Assembly: GCF_029168945.1 (NCBI RefSeq)
Contig: NC_083608.1
Coordinates: 20,912,136 to 20,976,135, forward strand
DNA length: 64,000 nucleotides
Origin: Cannabis sativa
Lineage: Eukaryota > Streptophyta > Magnoliopsida > Rosales > Cannabaceae
Reading direction: 5' to 3'
In this document: piece after piece, positions 56,601-64,000 of the stretch
How the letters are laid out: every line of letters starts with the position of its first letter
Position numbering within the stretch: the first letter of the stretch is position 1
Program-made: the position numbers and the translations under genes
Notes under the pieces: model-generated
Database searches by the model: none
Told to the model about the DNA's origin: nothing
What the model saw: the letters and a program-made list of their open reading frames with translations, nothing else

Positions 56601-57730
56601 GTATTAGTCCTCTTACGTTTAGAAGCAAAACGATGAAAGAATTTAGTATTTCTATCACCAGCCTTTAGCCATTGAGTTCGAGCCCTTTGCTTCCAATAGA
56701 CTTCCTCTTTATAAAGAAGGCTATCAAGCTCAGATTGAAGGCATTTAAGGCGAAAACGACACTCAGGATCAACAAAAGGAGCATCCTGAATGCAGGCAAT
56801 TTCCTTTTGAAGATCAGAGATGCGAGACTTAATAGAGAGATTGGTCTCTTTATTCCAAGACTTAAGTGTCGAAATACACAAGTCCTGAGTAGACAAAAAT
56901 GAATGAAGAGAGGACACAGTATTGTTATTGAGAGGATGGCTATCCCAAACAGTCTTAACAACAGAGAGAAAATCAGGGTTCTCAAGCCAAATGTTTTCAA
57001 AATGAAATCTCTTCCTATGGTGAAAATGAGAGTTAGAATCATTATCATTAAGAATCAACTTTAAAGCACGATGATCCGACCCAAAGAAAGAAAGATGTTT
57101 CAAGGATGCATTTGGAAAGAGATCATTCCAAGTAGTAGAACTAATAGCCCAGTCAAGATGCTCTTTAACTGAATGGTTATGCCAAGTAAATTTACTACCC
57201 TCAAAAGTCAAAGGAGAAAGATTGAATTTATGAACAAAATTAGAAAAGTTATCCATATCCTTACTATCATAATAAGAGCTACCTAGTTTATCATCATAAG
57301 AAAGAAAACTATTAAAATCACCCATAATTAACCAAGGAAGATTAGGGGCATTATAAAAGAGTTTGTCAAGGAGAGCCCAAGTAAATGGTCGTTGAGAAGA
57401 GATAGGAGAGCCATAAAAGCAAGTAAAATGAAACAGTTCATTATCGTTAATATTTATATTACAATCTATATGATTACAGGAAAAGTTAATAACATTCACA
57501 AAAAAACTGTCCTTCCACAAAAGTAAAAGTCCCCCCCCAAAATATTTCCTAGGGACCTCTAACCCATGGTCAAAACCAAGACCAACCTTAAACCTATCAA
57601 CAGAGCCAACAGCCAAACGGGTTTCAATCAAAAAAAGAACATCCGGACAGTGAGTTTTGACAAGCAGGGAGAGCCTTCTGAATGCACGTGTACTCCCCAA
57701 TCCACGTGCATTCCAACACATGAGACTCAT
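53654..57730 (-). CDS. LINE B ORF2: endonuclease, reverse transcriptase, RNase H
   Basis: This is a single open frame of 1,358 residues. The N-terminal endonuclease (about 1-230) shows MCWNARGLGS, FLIETRL, FTCFYGSPI, LIMGDFNSFLS, LDWAISS and FFGSDHRALK, covering the expected catalytic Asn, Glu, Asp and His. The RT (about 440-760) shows APGLDGLNAYFYQKNW, LISLIPKK, FQSAFVSGRVIFDNILIA, ALKLDMAKAFDRVNWHYL, GLRQGDPLSPYLFILC and the active site LFFADDSLLFC. The zf-RVT stretch follows (LCPLCKLHPETVKHALLDC). The C-terminal RNase H (about 1220-1350) has FTDAAIDV, VAEAKAIIHAL and KTDCKSIVDKL; its usual last Asp is replaced in NVHAHNIAKWG. The enzyme would perform target-primed reverse transcription in the nucleus. 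Confidence 0.95.
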   Translation of the reverse strand: MSLMCWNARGLGSTRAFRRLSLLVKTHCPDVLFLIETRLAVGSVDRFKVGLGFDHGLEVPRKYFGGGLLLLWKDSFFVNVINFSCNHIDCNININDNELFHFTCFYGSPISSQRPFTWALLDKLFYNAPNLPWLIMGDFNSFLSYDDKLGSSYYDSKDMDNFSNFVHKFNLSPLTFEGSKFTWHNHSVKEHLDWAISSTTWNDLFPNASLKHLSFFGSDHRALKLILNDNDSNSHFHHRKRFHFENIWLENPDFLSVVKTVWDSHPLNNNTVSSLHSFLSTQDLCISTLKSWNKETNLSIKSRISDLQKEIACIQDAPFVDPECRFRLKCLQSELDSLLYKEEVYWKQRARTQWLKAGDRNTKFFHRFASKRKRTNTIKFLKDDNGNILSDHLDMGNLVISYFSDLFTSDGSDADAISLILDCLGPPLDDLDFEFLDKPFTIKEVRKALFLLSGDKAPGLDGLNAYFYQKNWSTLGADFAKAVLSCLNEGVDFSAVNTTLISLIPKKQNAHSMKDFRPISLCSTLYKVISKVLANRLKVVLDKIISPFQSAFVSGRVIFDNILIAQELVHAISLRKKGKLGWAALKLDMAKAFDRVNWHYLESLMFHFNFPSRFVSLIMKCVSTTSLSFLVNGSVQGLVHPSRGLRQGDPLSPYLFILCAEGFSVLLRASQAAGLLKGIAISRNAPSLSHLFFADDSLLFCTASRSSCAALQNVFDIYSRASGQVINFSKSSILFSPNTQPDIRDVFFSSFNLEDRPFICKYLGLPQCLTRSKYHSFAFLKDRVNSVLRSWSSKCFSRAGKEVLLKAVIQAIPAYAMSCFRLPVKLCKGIEAVMARFWWGSSGTSHKIHWKSWKSLCKSKFLGGLGFRSLIHFNQAMLAKQAWRIFKNPSSLLASVLKARYFPRNAFLEAKPGHNPSFTWRSILWGRDLLQSGLLWKVGNGSHIRTIEDHWIPNNRVKFFSSNHRPPSPLLSYFISENGDWDVSKLSNYFSAPLVNDILSVPLLGDFGEDELIWGQDSSGECTVKSAYHFAFSSHDLPSSSSFADSKKFWTKLWTLKIPPKVKVFIWRMLSNAIPVSFSLHKRCVIDSPLCPLCKLHPETVKHALLDCSRARKAWKSSRFVNLYNKYKYLNIFDFFYTMSHELDKELYCIFCCFLWALWNQRNNVFHNRQVGQPFDVYEWAVVFFFKFLDAQQASVSPSAANQDQVDLQHTPSQGAFQIFTDAAIDVQREKYSIGAVVLNHSNRVVAGLAIPFSGCVDPMVAEAKAIIHALQWASSIFLPVDILKTDCKSIVDKLYSSKRGCNIMDDLIGCIRSLLSPCPNLKVVHICRSFNVHAHNIAKWGLGLDSEFIWNGSLPSL

Positions 57731-59121
57731 TTTTCTGGGCGGGTGTGCAATGCACCACCCGCCTGTTCCATGTCCGTTGAAGCAGATGAAGATTCCTCCT
57801 CTCTATCCCCAGCTCTAGCTCTTTTCAATTGAGACCTGACAGAACCACCAACGACTACCTGTTGGGGCTGGAAAGATGGGCGTTTAACTCCCGAAGCAGA
57901 GGCCAGCCCTTTTCCACGAACCAACGAGTCAGGTTGGCCAACTTCAGTACTAGTCCCAACAGCCTCAACTGGACTAGCCGAGACAACCTCAGCAGCAGGA
58001 GTAGTCGAGGTACTCATATCACCAGAATGCATAACAGTTGTACCAACTGTGGTCGCCACCACCAAGGAATCAGTGGAGTAAGAGGTGAATGCCGAAGGCC
58101 TCAAAGGATGACAACCAAATGGATTAAGACCAGTATGAAAAGCATGATTACTATTAGGATTAAGAGGAGTAGGCATCATGACAGTTGAAGAAGTATAAGG
58201 GCTGAGAAAACCAGACCCCGAATTACCAGCACCAGCCAGGAAAGATGGAAAAGAGATGATGTTATCTAGAAAGTTCCTAGTAGGAAGAGTAAGGCTAACA
58301 GGAGCATGATCAACAACAGTAATAGCAGGAGGGTGAGGGTATTGAAAGGGCATAGCTTTGTCCACAATTTTTTCCTTACCACGCAGGAGGATGTTGTAAG
58401 GACATAAAGGCTCAGTTTGACTATCATCACACTTTTGGAGATAAAAATGACAGTACCTTTTGGTATGGTCAAGTTTACCACAAAAGAAGCAAAAGTCAGG
58501 AAATCTCTCATACTTAAAGTCAATCCATTTGACAATTTCTCTACCCATACGTATGAATCTAATATTCATACCCCTCCTAATAGGAAGATTGACATCAAGA
58601 AGAATTCTAAGCCTTAAATAAGGCCCAGTTCCCTCCTTGACAGTGTCCTTATCCACTTCGATAAGATCCCCAACCTCAGAGGCAATGAAACGGGCTAAGT
58701 CAAAGGACTTACACATAAACGGTATCCCATAAACTTGTACCCAGAAAGGGACATAGTGAAGGGTATCAGGGGTGATAGGGAAAGAACTTTCTGGGGCAGC
58801 AAAGATGGTGACACTTTGAGCAAAGTGCCATGGCTGACCCTCTAAAATTCTACCTTTATCACCCTCACAACCGAAAGTCACAAGGAAGAGACCATCAGCA
58901 TGCTCAGTGACAGATACAGGAAATCTACACTGTGATGACCAAATGCCAGATAGGGTTTTCATCAAGGATGGCCTATTATAAGGTCTAATAGTATGGAGTT
59001 TCAGAAGGAGACTAATGGTAGCAGGGGTGGAAGAGGAAGAACTAGCATCATAGGTGAATATTGTGTTTTCATCAGAGGGAAAAACTAAGGTATTAGAAAC
59101 GGTATTAAGAAAATCATCCAT
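57727..59121 (-). CDS. LINE B ORF1 (gag-like RNA-binding protein)
   Basis: From MDDFLNTVSNTLVFPSDENT the frame gives 464 residues. It has a DUF4283-type domain (LLLKLHTIRPYNRPSLMKTL ... VTFGCEGDKGRILEGQPW), the conserved RGMNIRFIRMGREIVKWIDF stretch and a CCHC knuckle (CFFCGKLDHTKRYC). A Ser/Thr/Pro/Val-rich tail follows, with a basic QLKRARAGDREEES region. The frame stays open for a further 188 codons upstream (to 59685), but that part is low-complexity and hydrophobic and is more likely 5' leader. The stop codon overlaps the ORF2 start. The product should coat LINE RNA for retrotransposition. Confidence 0.9.
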   Translation of the reverse strand: MDDFLNTVSNTLVFPSDENTIFTYDASSSSSTPATISLLLKLHTIRPYNRPSLMKTLSGIWSSQCRFPVSVTEHADGLFLVTFGCEGDKGRILEGQPWHFAQSVTIFAAPESSFPITPDTLHYVPFWVQVYGIPFMCKSFDLARFIASEVGDLIEVDKDTVKEGTGPYLRLRILLDVNLPIRRGMNIRFIRMGREIVKWIDFKYERFPDFCFFCGKLDHTKRYCHFYLQKCDDSQTEPLCPYNILLRGKEKIVDKAMPFQYPHPPAITVVDHAPVSLTLPTRNFLDNIISFPSFLAGAGNSGSGFLSPYTSSTVMMPTPLNPNSNHAFHTGLNPFGCHPLRPSAFTSYSTDSLVVATTVGTTVMHSGDMSTSTTPAAEVVSASPVEAVGTSTEVGQPDSLVRGKGLASASGVKRPSFQPQQVVVGGSVRSQLKRARAGDREEESSSASTDMEQAGGALHTRPEK

Positions 59122-59780
59122 AGAGAAAGCTAAAACAAAGCAGACACACCCAGAATGATAGCAAGCAGACCAAAGAATTGAAAAGGTGAAAGAGGAGTGC
59201 CATAATCCATACCTGAGTCTTACTATATATAGAAAAAACCAGAATCCCCGTAGGCGCCTTCTCGAATCGCACCTAGTCACATCCCTAGCCTTCACCTGAT
59301 GAGGTATAATGATGATGAGGCTATTAAAATCCTCATAAACCCAGGCCTCCGCCCCCATTTTCCAATCTTCAAGAGAGAAAAGATGGCTGGAGATATGCTC
59401 AGGCGATAATAAATGCCAAAGATCCCAACATAAACCCCCAGAAACTAAATAAAGCAAAGAAATAGGCAGAGAATAGAGGTAAAATGATGGTTTGCAATTA
59501 ATATGATGGGATTGTGTGAGCAGGAGATAATACACAGAGCAATTAATGCTCTTAATGATGATAGAAAATGAACTAAAACGACAAAGAGGAAAGAAAAATG
59601 AAAGAAAACCACCACTTAACTGATTAGGGTGGACGAGAAACACCATAATTGGGACCAAACCAACAGCCATGAAACGGTTTCGCATACCTCCTAGAAGACT
59701 CCAGAGAGAGAAAAAGCTGGTTGGTTATTTTGTTAAATTTGATGAATTATATTGTTTTATTAATATGTACCTTGAGGGTT

Positions 59781-60399
59781 GATTGTGCCATGTTTGGTTT
59801 TGTTTTTTTTTTTTTATTTTATAATTTAAAACTCAATTCAAATTTTTTAGGTACAAAAAAGATTATCTAAAATAAAATTTAAGTTTGATAATCATGCTGG
59901 TTTTATTTTTTTTGCACTATTTCTTGATAGTTTTGATGCCTTTTATGACGCTTGTACTATTTTTTAGGAGAATTACCTTATGTACTATTTTTTTAATTTT
60001 TTTTTTCAAATTTACGGTTTGTGTTTCTAAAGTGATTGCAATGCTAGTTGCAATATGAGTTTCTATACGATTTTTTATTGCAATTTAGGTTTCAGCGCTA
60101 GTTTCAATGAGAGTTTCTATGTAGAATTCCGTAAAAATACAAAAAAAAAAAAAGCTATTTTGAAGTGTAAAAATGAAAAAACCTCTATTTTTTATGGCTT
60201 GCCCCTAATTGTTTAGGGTGTGGTCAATGGGTAAGAGAAGAGTTTCATTTTGTATTGATGGCTTTGACAAATGAGACAAATAAGTATTTCAAGTCTTGAT
60301 ATTATAGTATGGATTGTTTTACCTTCTTTATTCACATTACCTATTTTTTTTTATTAAATTATGTGGTAATAGAGTTTTATTTTTTATTATTCTGTAGGT
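59781..60399. other. AT-rich intergenic stretch
   Basis: No gene is present. Near 60020-60135 a degenerate repeat of GAGTTTCTAT and TTGCAATNNNAGTTTC-type segments occurs. The region ends at the solo-LTR target duplication. Confidence 0.5.
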
Positions 60400-61910
60400 C
60401 GATTTGTTGAAAATATTTTACCAGGATCTAGATTTACTACCATGTATGTTGTTTAACATCCTAATATAAATTTCTAAAACAATGTAAATAAACACATAAA
60501 ATTTAAGAAACCTTACATTGATTGCAGTGGAATATAATAACTCCTTCCGTTCAGATCTCTAGCCCTTGATTCCTTTCTGTAGCAGAGCATTATCAAGATC
60601 TGAACCTGGATCTCTTTCTCTCCTTCTTGTTTATTAGATTCTTCACAGTCTTACATACTATGATTGAGGACCAACTTTATGTGTGTGGGCACTTACTCAA
60701 TCACTAATGGCTGAAATTATTTAGTGAAGAAAGGCTAAGTGTTTCGAAAATTCAAGAGGAAGAAGAAGAAGGAAGAGGTCTCATCAGAAAGCTAGGTTTT
60801 TAGCTTTGGAGGCATTAGTTTGGATGAAGAGACCATAGCCTTCCTTTTATATTATCTTCAATAGGGTTAGGGTTGAATTATATGGATTAAAAAAAAATAA
60901 AATATTGGGCAAAAATAACTTGTTGGCCGTACACTTCAAAGGGTTAATCTCTAGTTACTATTTTGCCACTTTATTTCAACCACTTATTCTTCTTTTCAAT
61001 AATACTATATTTTCCAATTCAAACCTATAAATGCCAAAACTATTTATTTAATAATTAAAATAATTATCAAATAAAATTGTCATTTATAATATATATTAAT
61101 TAAACTCCATAAAGTCTCTTAATTAACAAATAAACCCCAAAACACTATTTCTTCACAATCAAGCCATATCTTAGTGAAAAATTCATAAACTAGACATAGT
61201 CTAATTTTAGAATTATAATTGATTAATTAAAATCAATTAACTGAGTCTTACAAGCAGTTTGTCTCAACTAGTATGGGGATCATTGGCCTATATAACCGAG
61301 CTTCCAATAAGCAGACCTAGAATTTACCAAGTAAATCCACTAACTTATTAATTCCTCATTGCATCCACCATAGAACTTGGAATTGCACTCTCAGTTACAT
61401 AGAACGCTCTATATGTTCCACGATATAGATACACTATTAATTATCCATTGTTATAATCCCAATAATCAATGATCCTCTATAGATGATCTACATTGCATAG
61501 GGATAAAATTACCGTTACACCCTTCAATGTATTTTATCCTTAAAACACTTGGCCACCTATAAATGATATTTTAGTGAACTAATATAATCATTAAAATGAT
61601 ATCTCAATCATTTATCTCTATTCAGCCAAGCTCGAAGGAATCATCGTTTCACTTCTAAATACCTATAGAAGCTATAGATTCCATATCTATGTTTAGCGCT
61701 CCCACTCAATTGTACTATCGTGTGACAGTCAGTAGTCCCGTGATCCGTAAGGGGAAACACCGGGTAAGCTGTACAATCCCACACCGCCTGGGGAAGGTCA
61801 AGTGGGATGATTCTGAGACTGTGTAGGTATGGGACTACACAGTTGAAGAGAGCTTAAATGGATTGATTGGTACTACCTATGTCAACAAGGTGCATCTTGT
61901 TTTTCGGTAG

Positions 61911-62000
61911 CCCATCTCGAAAGAACTCCACAGTTAAGCGTGCTTGGCTTGGAGCAATTTCAAGGATGGGTGACCTCCTGGGAAGTTTTCCCAGGATGCG
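61911..62000 (+). ncRNA. 5S rRNA-like segment in the left Cassandra LTR
   Basis: This resembles roughly nucleotides 30-110 of plant 5S rRNA. It has CCCATC..GAACTCC, the A-box region AGTTAAGCGTGCTTGG (61932-61947) and the C-box region GGATGGGTGACCTCCTGGGA (61964-61983). The first 30 or so bases of 5S are not recognisable. It is a retrotransposon-carried Pol III promoter, not a functional ribosomal gene. Confidence 0.88.
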
Positions 62001-62415
62001 TGTGAGTGAGGACAAAGCACGCTGGAAACACTCGTGTTGGTCTATAGGGTCAGTCATCAATCCAGGAAGCAACCAGAGTGGCGTACTCGTGTATAAGAGC
62101 CATTATTCCGTGGGTGGAAGGACCCAATGGAGGCTTGAAGCGGGGACGTTATAAATGGTATCAGAGCCTTGACCCAGCCGGAAGTGTGGTCGACGAGGAC
62201 GTCGGACCCCGTAAGGGGGGGTGATTGTGACAGTCAGTAGTCCCGTGATCCGTAAAGGGAAACACCGGGTAAGCTGTACAATCCCACACCGCCTGGGGAA
62301 GGTCGAGCGGGATGATTCTGAGACTGTGTAGGTATGGGACTACACAGTTGAAGAGAGCTTAAATGGATTGATTGGTACTACCTATGTCAACAAGCTGCAT
62401 CTTGTTTTTCGGTAG

Positions 62416-62505
62416 CCCATCTCGAAAGAACTCCACAGTTAAGCGTGCTTGGCTTGGAGCAATTTCAAGGATGGGTGACCTCCTGGGAAGTTTTCCCAGG
62501 ATGCG
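62416..62505 (+). ncRNA. 5S rRNA-like segment in the right Cassandra LTR
   Basis: This is the second copy of the same 5S-derived segment, apparently identical across the A-box and C-box regions to the one at 61911-62000, although the surrounding LTR has diverged slightly. Confidence 0.88.
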
Positions 62506-63429
62506 TGTGAGTGAGGACAAAGCACGCTAGAAAGACTCGTGTTGGTCTGTAGGGTCAGTCATCAATCCAGGAAGCAGTCAGAGTGGCGTACTCGTGTATA
62601 AGAGCCATTATTCCGTGGGTGGAAGGACCCAATGGAGGCTTGAAGCGGGGACGTTACATATCGTGTTCCCAAAATGTACGTATCACTCTGACCAAAAAGT
62701 AGGCTTAACTAACAAATCAAAGAACACGAATAACACTCTTGAGATCGAACCTAATCATGTCAGGATTAAGATCATTTGATCTAGGATCAACTAGGTGATA
62801 TTGAATTGAATAGATATTACTATAAATTTATCATATCTAATCCAAGTTCAATATCGGTCCCTTCTAATGTATACTCCATACATCCGATACTGGTAAACTT
62901 TGCCAATGCCCTGGAAAAGACATAACACTTATCCAAGGTGTAAGTATACCTATCGCTGATTATCATGCCAGTCTAAATCCAGTGAACTGACAAATTAGGG
63001 AATTAAACTTTTGAACATATAATCATGATTATATCCCACTGTGTTGACAACACTATAATCAAGAACAAATACATATGAACAGGACTTAATAGAATTTATA
63101 CATTAAATATAATCATGAAATAAATCATGTGAACCATGCAACATAAAATGTGATTTCTAATCTTTATTAATTAGTAAATCTGATTATATTGAAATGAGTT
63201 TTATTTAGGGCACAAAATCCAACACGATTTTGTGGAGGACCTACTATTGGAGAGACTTTTTTGATAAGTTTATTTTACATATAATTTGTTTGAGAGTTGT
63301 TATCTTCTAACTATTGAGAATTTCTTTTATTAGTTTTAAATATCATTGTTCGAGGTTAATTCATTTTTTTTATCTTATTTTATTTTGTAGATGTTTTGTG
63401 AATCATTCTTGATATGTTAATGAGTTGGC

Positions 63430-63590
63430 GTGTAGTTTCAGTGTTACAAGCTGAATCTCTAGCTCTTTTAGTGTGTTATTTGAGGACGTGATAACTTTAT
63501 TGTCTAAATTTCTAGGAGTAGTTTTGTCTTATGTTGCTCGCTTACTTTAGTATTTTATGGTTTGACAAAGCATGCCTTTCGGTTAGACAC
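63430..63590 (+). mobile_element. LINE ORF2 RNase H relic
   Basis: The plus strand contains SVLQAESLALL near 63443, then TTTATTGTCTAAATTT and a TATGTTGCTCG stretch, ending with TKHAF near 63565. These match the relic at 43745-43920 in the same order (LQAETLAL, TTTATTGTCTAAATTT, YVAHD, AKHAL), so both derive from one LINE family. It is heavily decayed. Confidence 0.5.
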
Positions 63591-64000
63591 ACACAAAACA
63601 TGGACCTTTTCCACCTTTGAATTAGTTTGGATTAGACTTTGGACCCCTAAGGTATTACTCTTTTTGATCTTACTTGTTCTTATTAGGAACTTTGGAAGTT
63701 GCATTTGCTTTGAAAGTCTCTTCATTAGACCCCTCCACAAGCTTATCCCTAAATATCGATTCCTCCTCGATTCGAATGTGTTTTTGGATTTCTTCCAAAG
63801 AGTAATCCTCCTTTCATGAAAGATTATCTTCCCATAATTCTTCCAAGATGGTGGTAATTTTGCCACTATTGCACCAACTTGGAATGCCTTGGGAAGTTCA
63901 ATTTTGAGCACTTTCAATTCGTAAACAATTATTTGCAAGTCATGAATTTGAGGTAAAAGAGGTTTACCATCAAGAAATTTTAAATCAAAATATTGAGAAA
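63555..64000 (-). pseudogene. Copia gag (UBN2-type) fragment
   Basis: The minus-strand frame contains MQIIVYELKVLKIELPKAFQ and then VGAIVAKLPPSWKNYGKIIF, the conserved block of copia gag proteins (usual form QVGAIIAKLPPSW..Y). A degraded RIEEE-like part and a Lys-rich tail ending near 63555 follow. It continues towards the right edge of the window. No LTR or pol is seen with it here. Confidence 0.75.

Larger units (their letters stand above)
53601..59760 (-). mobile_element. LINE B: full-length, structurally intact L1-type element
   Basis: This 6,160-bp minus-strand non-LTR retrotransposon has a T run at 53601-53614 (its A tail), ORF2 at 53654-57730, ORF1 at 57727-59121 and a 5' leader up to 59760. 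A perfect 20-bp target-site duplication, taatatgtaccttgagggtt, lies at 53581-53600 and 59761-59780. Both ORFs are uninterrupted and overlap by four bases (ATGA). Full length, intact frames and an unmutated duplication all point to a recent insertion from, or of, an active copy. Confidence 0.95.
61721..62658 (+). mobile_element. Cassandra TRIM retrotransposon with 5S rRNA-bearing LTRs
   Basis: This is a complete 938-bp element. Two 433-bp LTRs (61721-62153, 62226-62658) start TGTGACAGTCAG and end GACGTTATA or GACGTTACA. The 72-bp internal domain has a Met-tRNA primer-binding site (TGGTATCAGAGC, 62156-62167) and a polypurine tract (AAGGGGGGG, 62213-62221). The 5-bp duplication tatcg flanks it (61716-61720, 62659-62663). 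Each LTR carries a 5S-rRNA-derived segment. By eye the LTRs differ at about 10 of 433 positions. Cassandra encodes no protein and depends on other elements' enzymes. Confidence 0.95.
60405..63224 (-). mobile_element. Solo LTR containing a Cassandra insertion
   Basis: The sequence begins TGTTGAAAAT and ends AATCCAACA, with the 5-bp duplication cgatt on both sides (60400-60404, 63225-63229). No internal retrotransposon domain lies between the ends. After removing Cassandra and its duplicated target the LTR is about 1.88 kb. The minus-strand start TGTTGGATTTTGTGCCCTAA resembles LTR starts common in plant copia families. I cannot assign the family. Solo LTRs arise by recombination between the two LTRs of one element. 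Confidence 0.85.

Noticed and set aside
54112..57048. Several 70-150-codon ORFs on both strands within LINE B
   Set aside because: They are shadows of the 1,358-codon ORF2 in other frames.
61911..62505. Genuine 5S rRNA genes
   Set aside because: The first part of 5S is missing, the copies lie in LTRs with primer-binding site and polypurine tract, and spacing is that of Cassandra and not of a 5S gene array.
1..64000. CRISPR arrays, bacterial operons or tRNA genes
   Set aside because: The sequence is plant nuclear DNA. The tandem repeats lack spacer structure, and no cloverleaf tRNA gene was recognised, only tRNA-like boxes in SINE relics.

Overview
The window is nuclear DNA of a flowering plant, most likely a eudicot. 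The evidence is intron-rich genes with GT-AG junctions, very AT-rich intergenic DNA, and plant-type transposons: a Tat-lineage Ty3/gypsy element, Ty1/copia elements, L1-type LINEs with a C-terminal RNase H, a CACTA element, a Cassandra TRIM carrying 5S rRNA, and several MITEs. The species cannot be fixed from the sequence alone. Coordinates come from reading the sequence by hand, and no database search was possible.

Layout. 1-500: 5'-truncated LINE piece running off the left edge. 1997-7238: copia-derived LTR element with near-identical LTRs and an almost ORF-less interior (TSD taaac). 7710-19757: 12-kb Tat-type Ty3/gypsy element on the minus strand (TSD tatgt), with gag-pol decayed by frameshifts and stops. 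Its 3' third carries a separate, spliced, opposite-strand gene (about 8780-12480). About 19988-26828: decayed minus-strand LINE, itself split by a CACTA element (22830-24281, TSD cat). 27134-27516: MITE candidate.

The gene-rich centre follows. A 23-exon KIN-7-type kinesin gene (coding 29097-43157, plus strand) has a decayed copia element in intron 6 (31386-35826), which itself holds a Tourist-like MITE, and a SINE in intron 11. Downstream is a LINE relic cut by an hAT-type MITE (43973-44663, exact 8-bp TSD). Then come three minus-strand genes: a TMCO1-like ER membrane protein (45978-46556), a DUF247 protein (49115-50470) and a three-exon small membrane protein (51239-53265). A Cassandra LTR fragment without its 5S part lies at 47801-47995.

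The right end holds a structurally intact LINE with two long open ORFs and a perfect 20-bp TSD (53601-59760). Next is a solo LTR (60405-63224, TSD cgatt) containing a complete Cassandra TRIM (61721-62658, TSD tatcg). Last come a LINE RNase H relic and a copia gag fragment reaching the right edge.

The four host genes show no sign of forming a pathway together. Most of the window is nested transposons, and the order of insertion can be read from reconstructed target-site duplications. The most unusual element is the antisense gene of the Tat element, which appears to have its own TATA box, leader intron and two coding introns.
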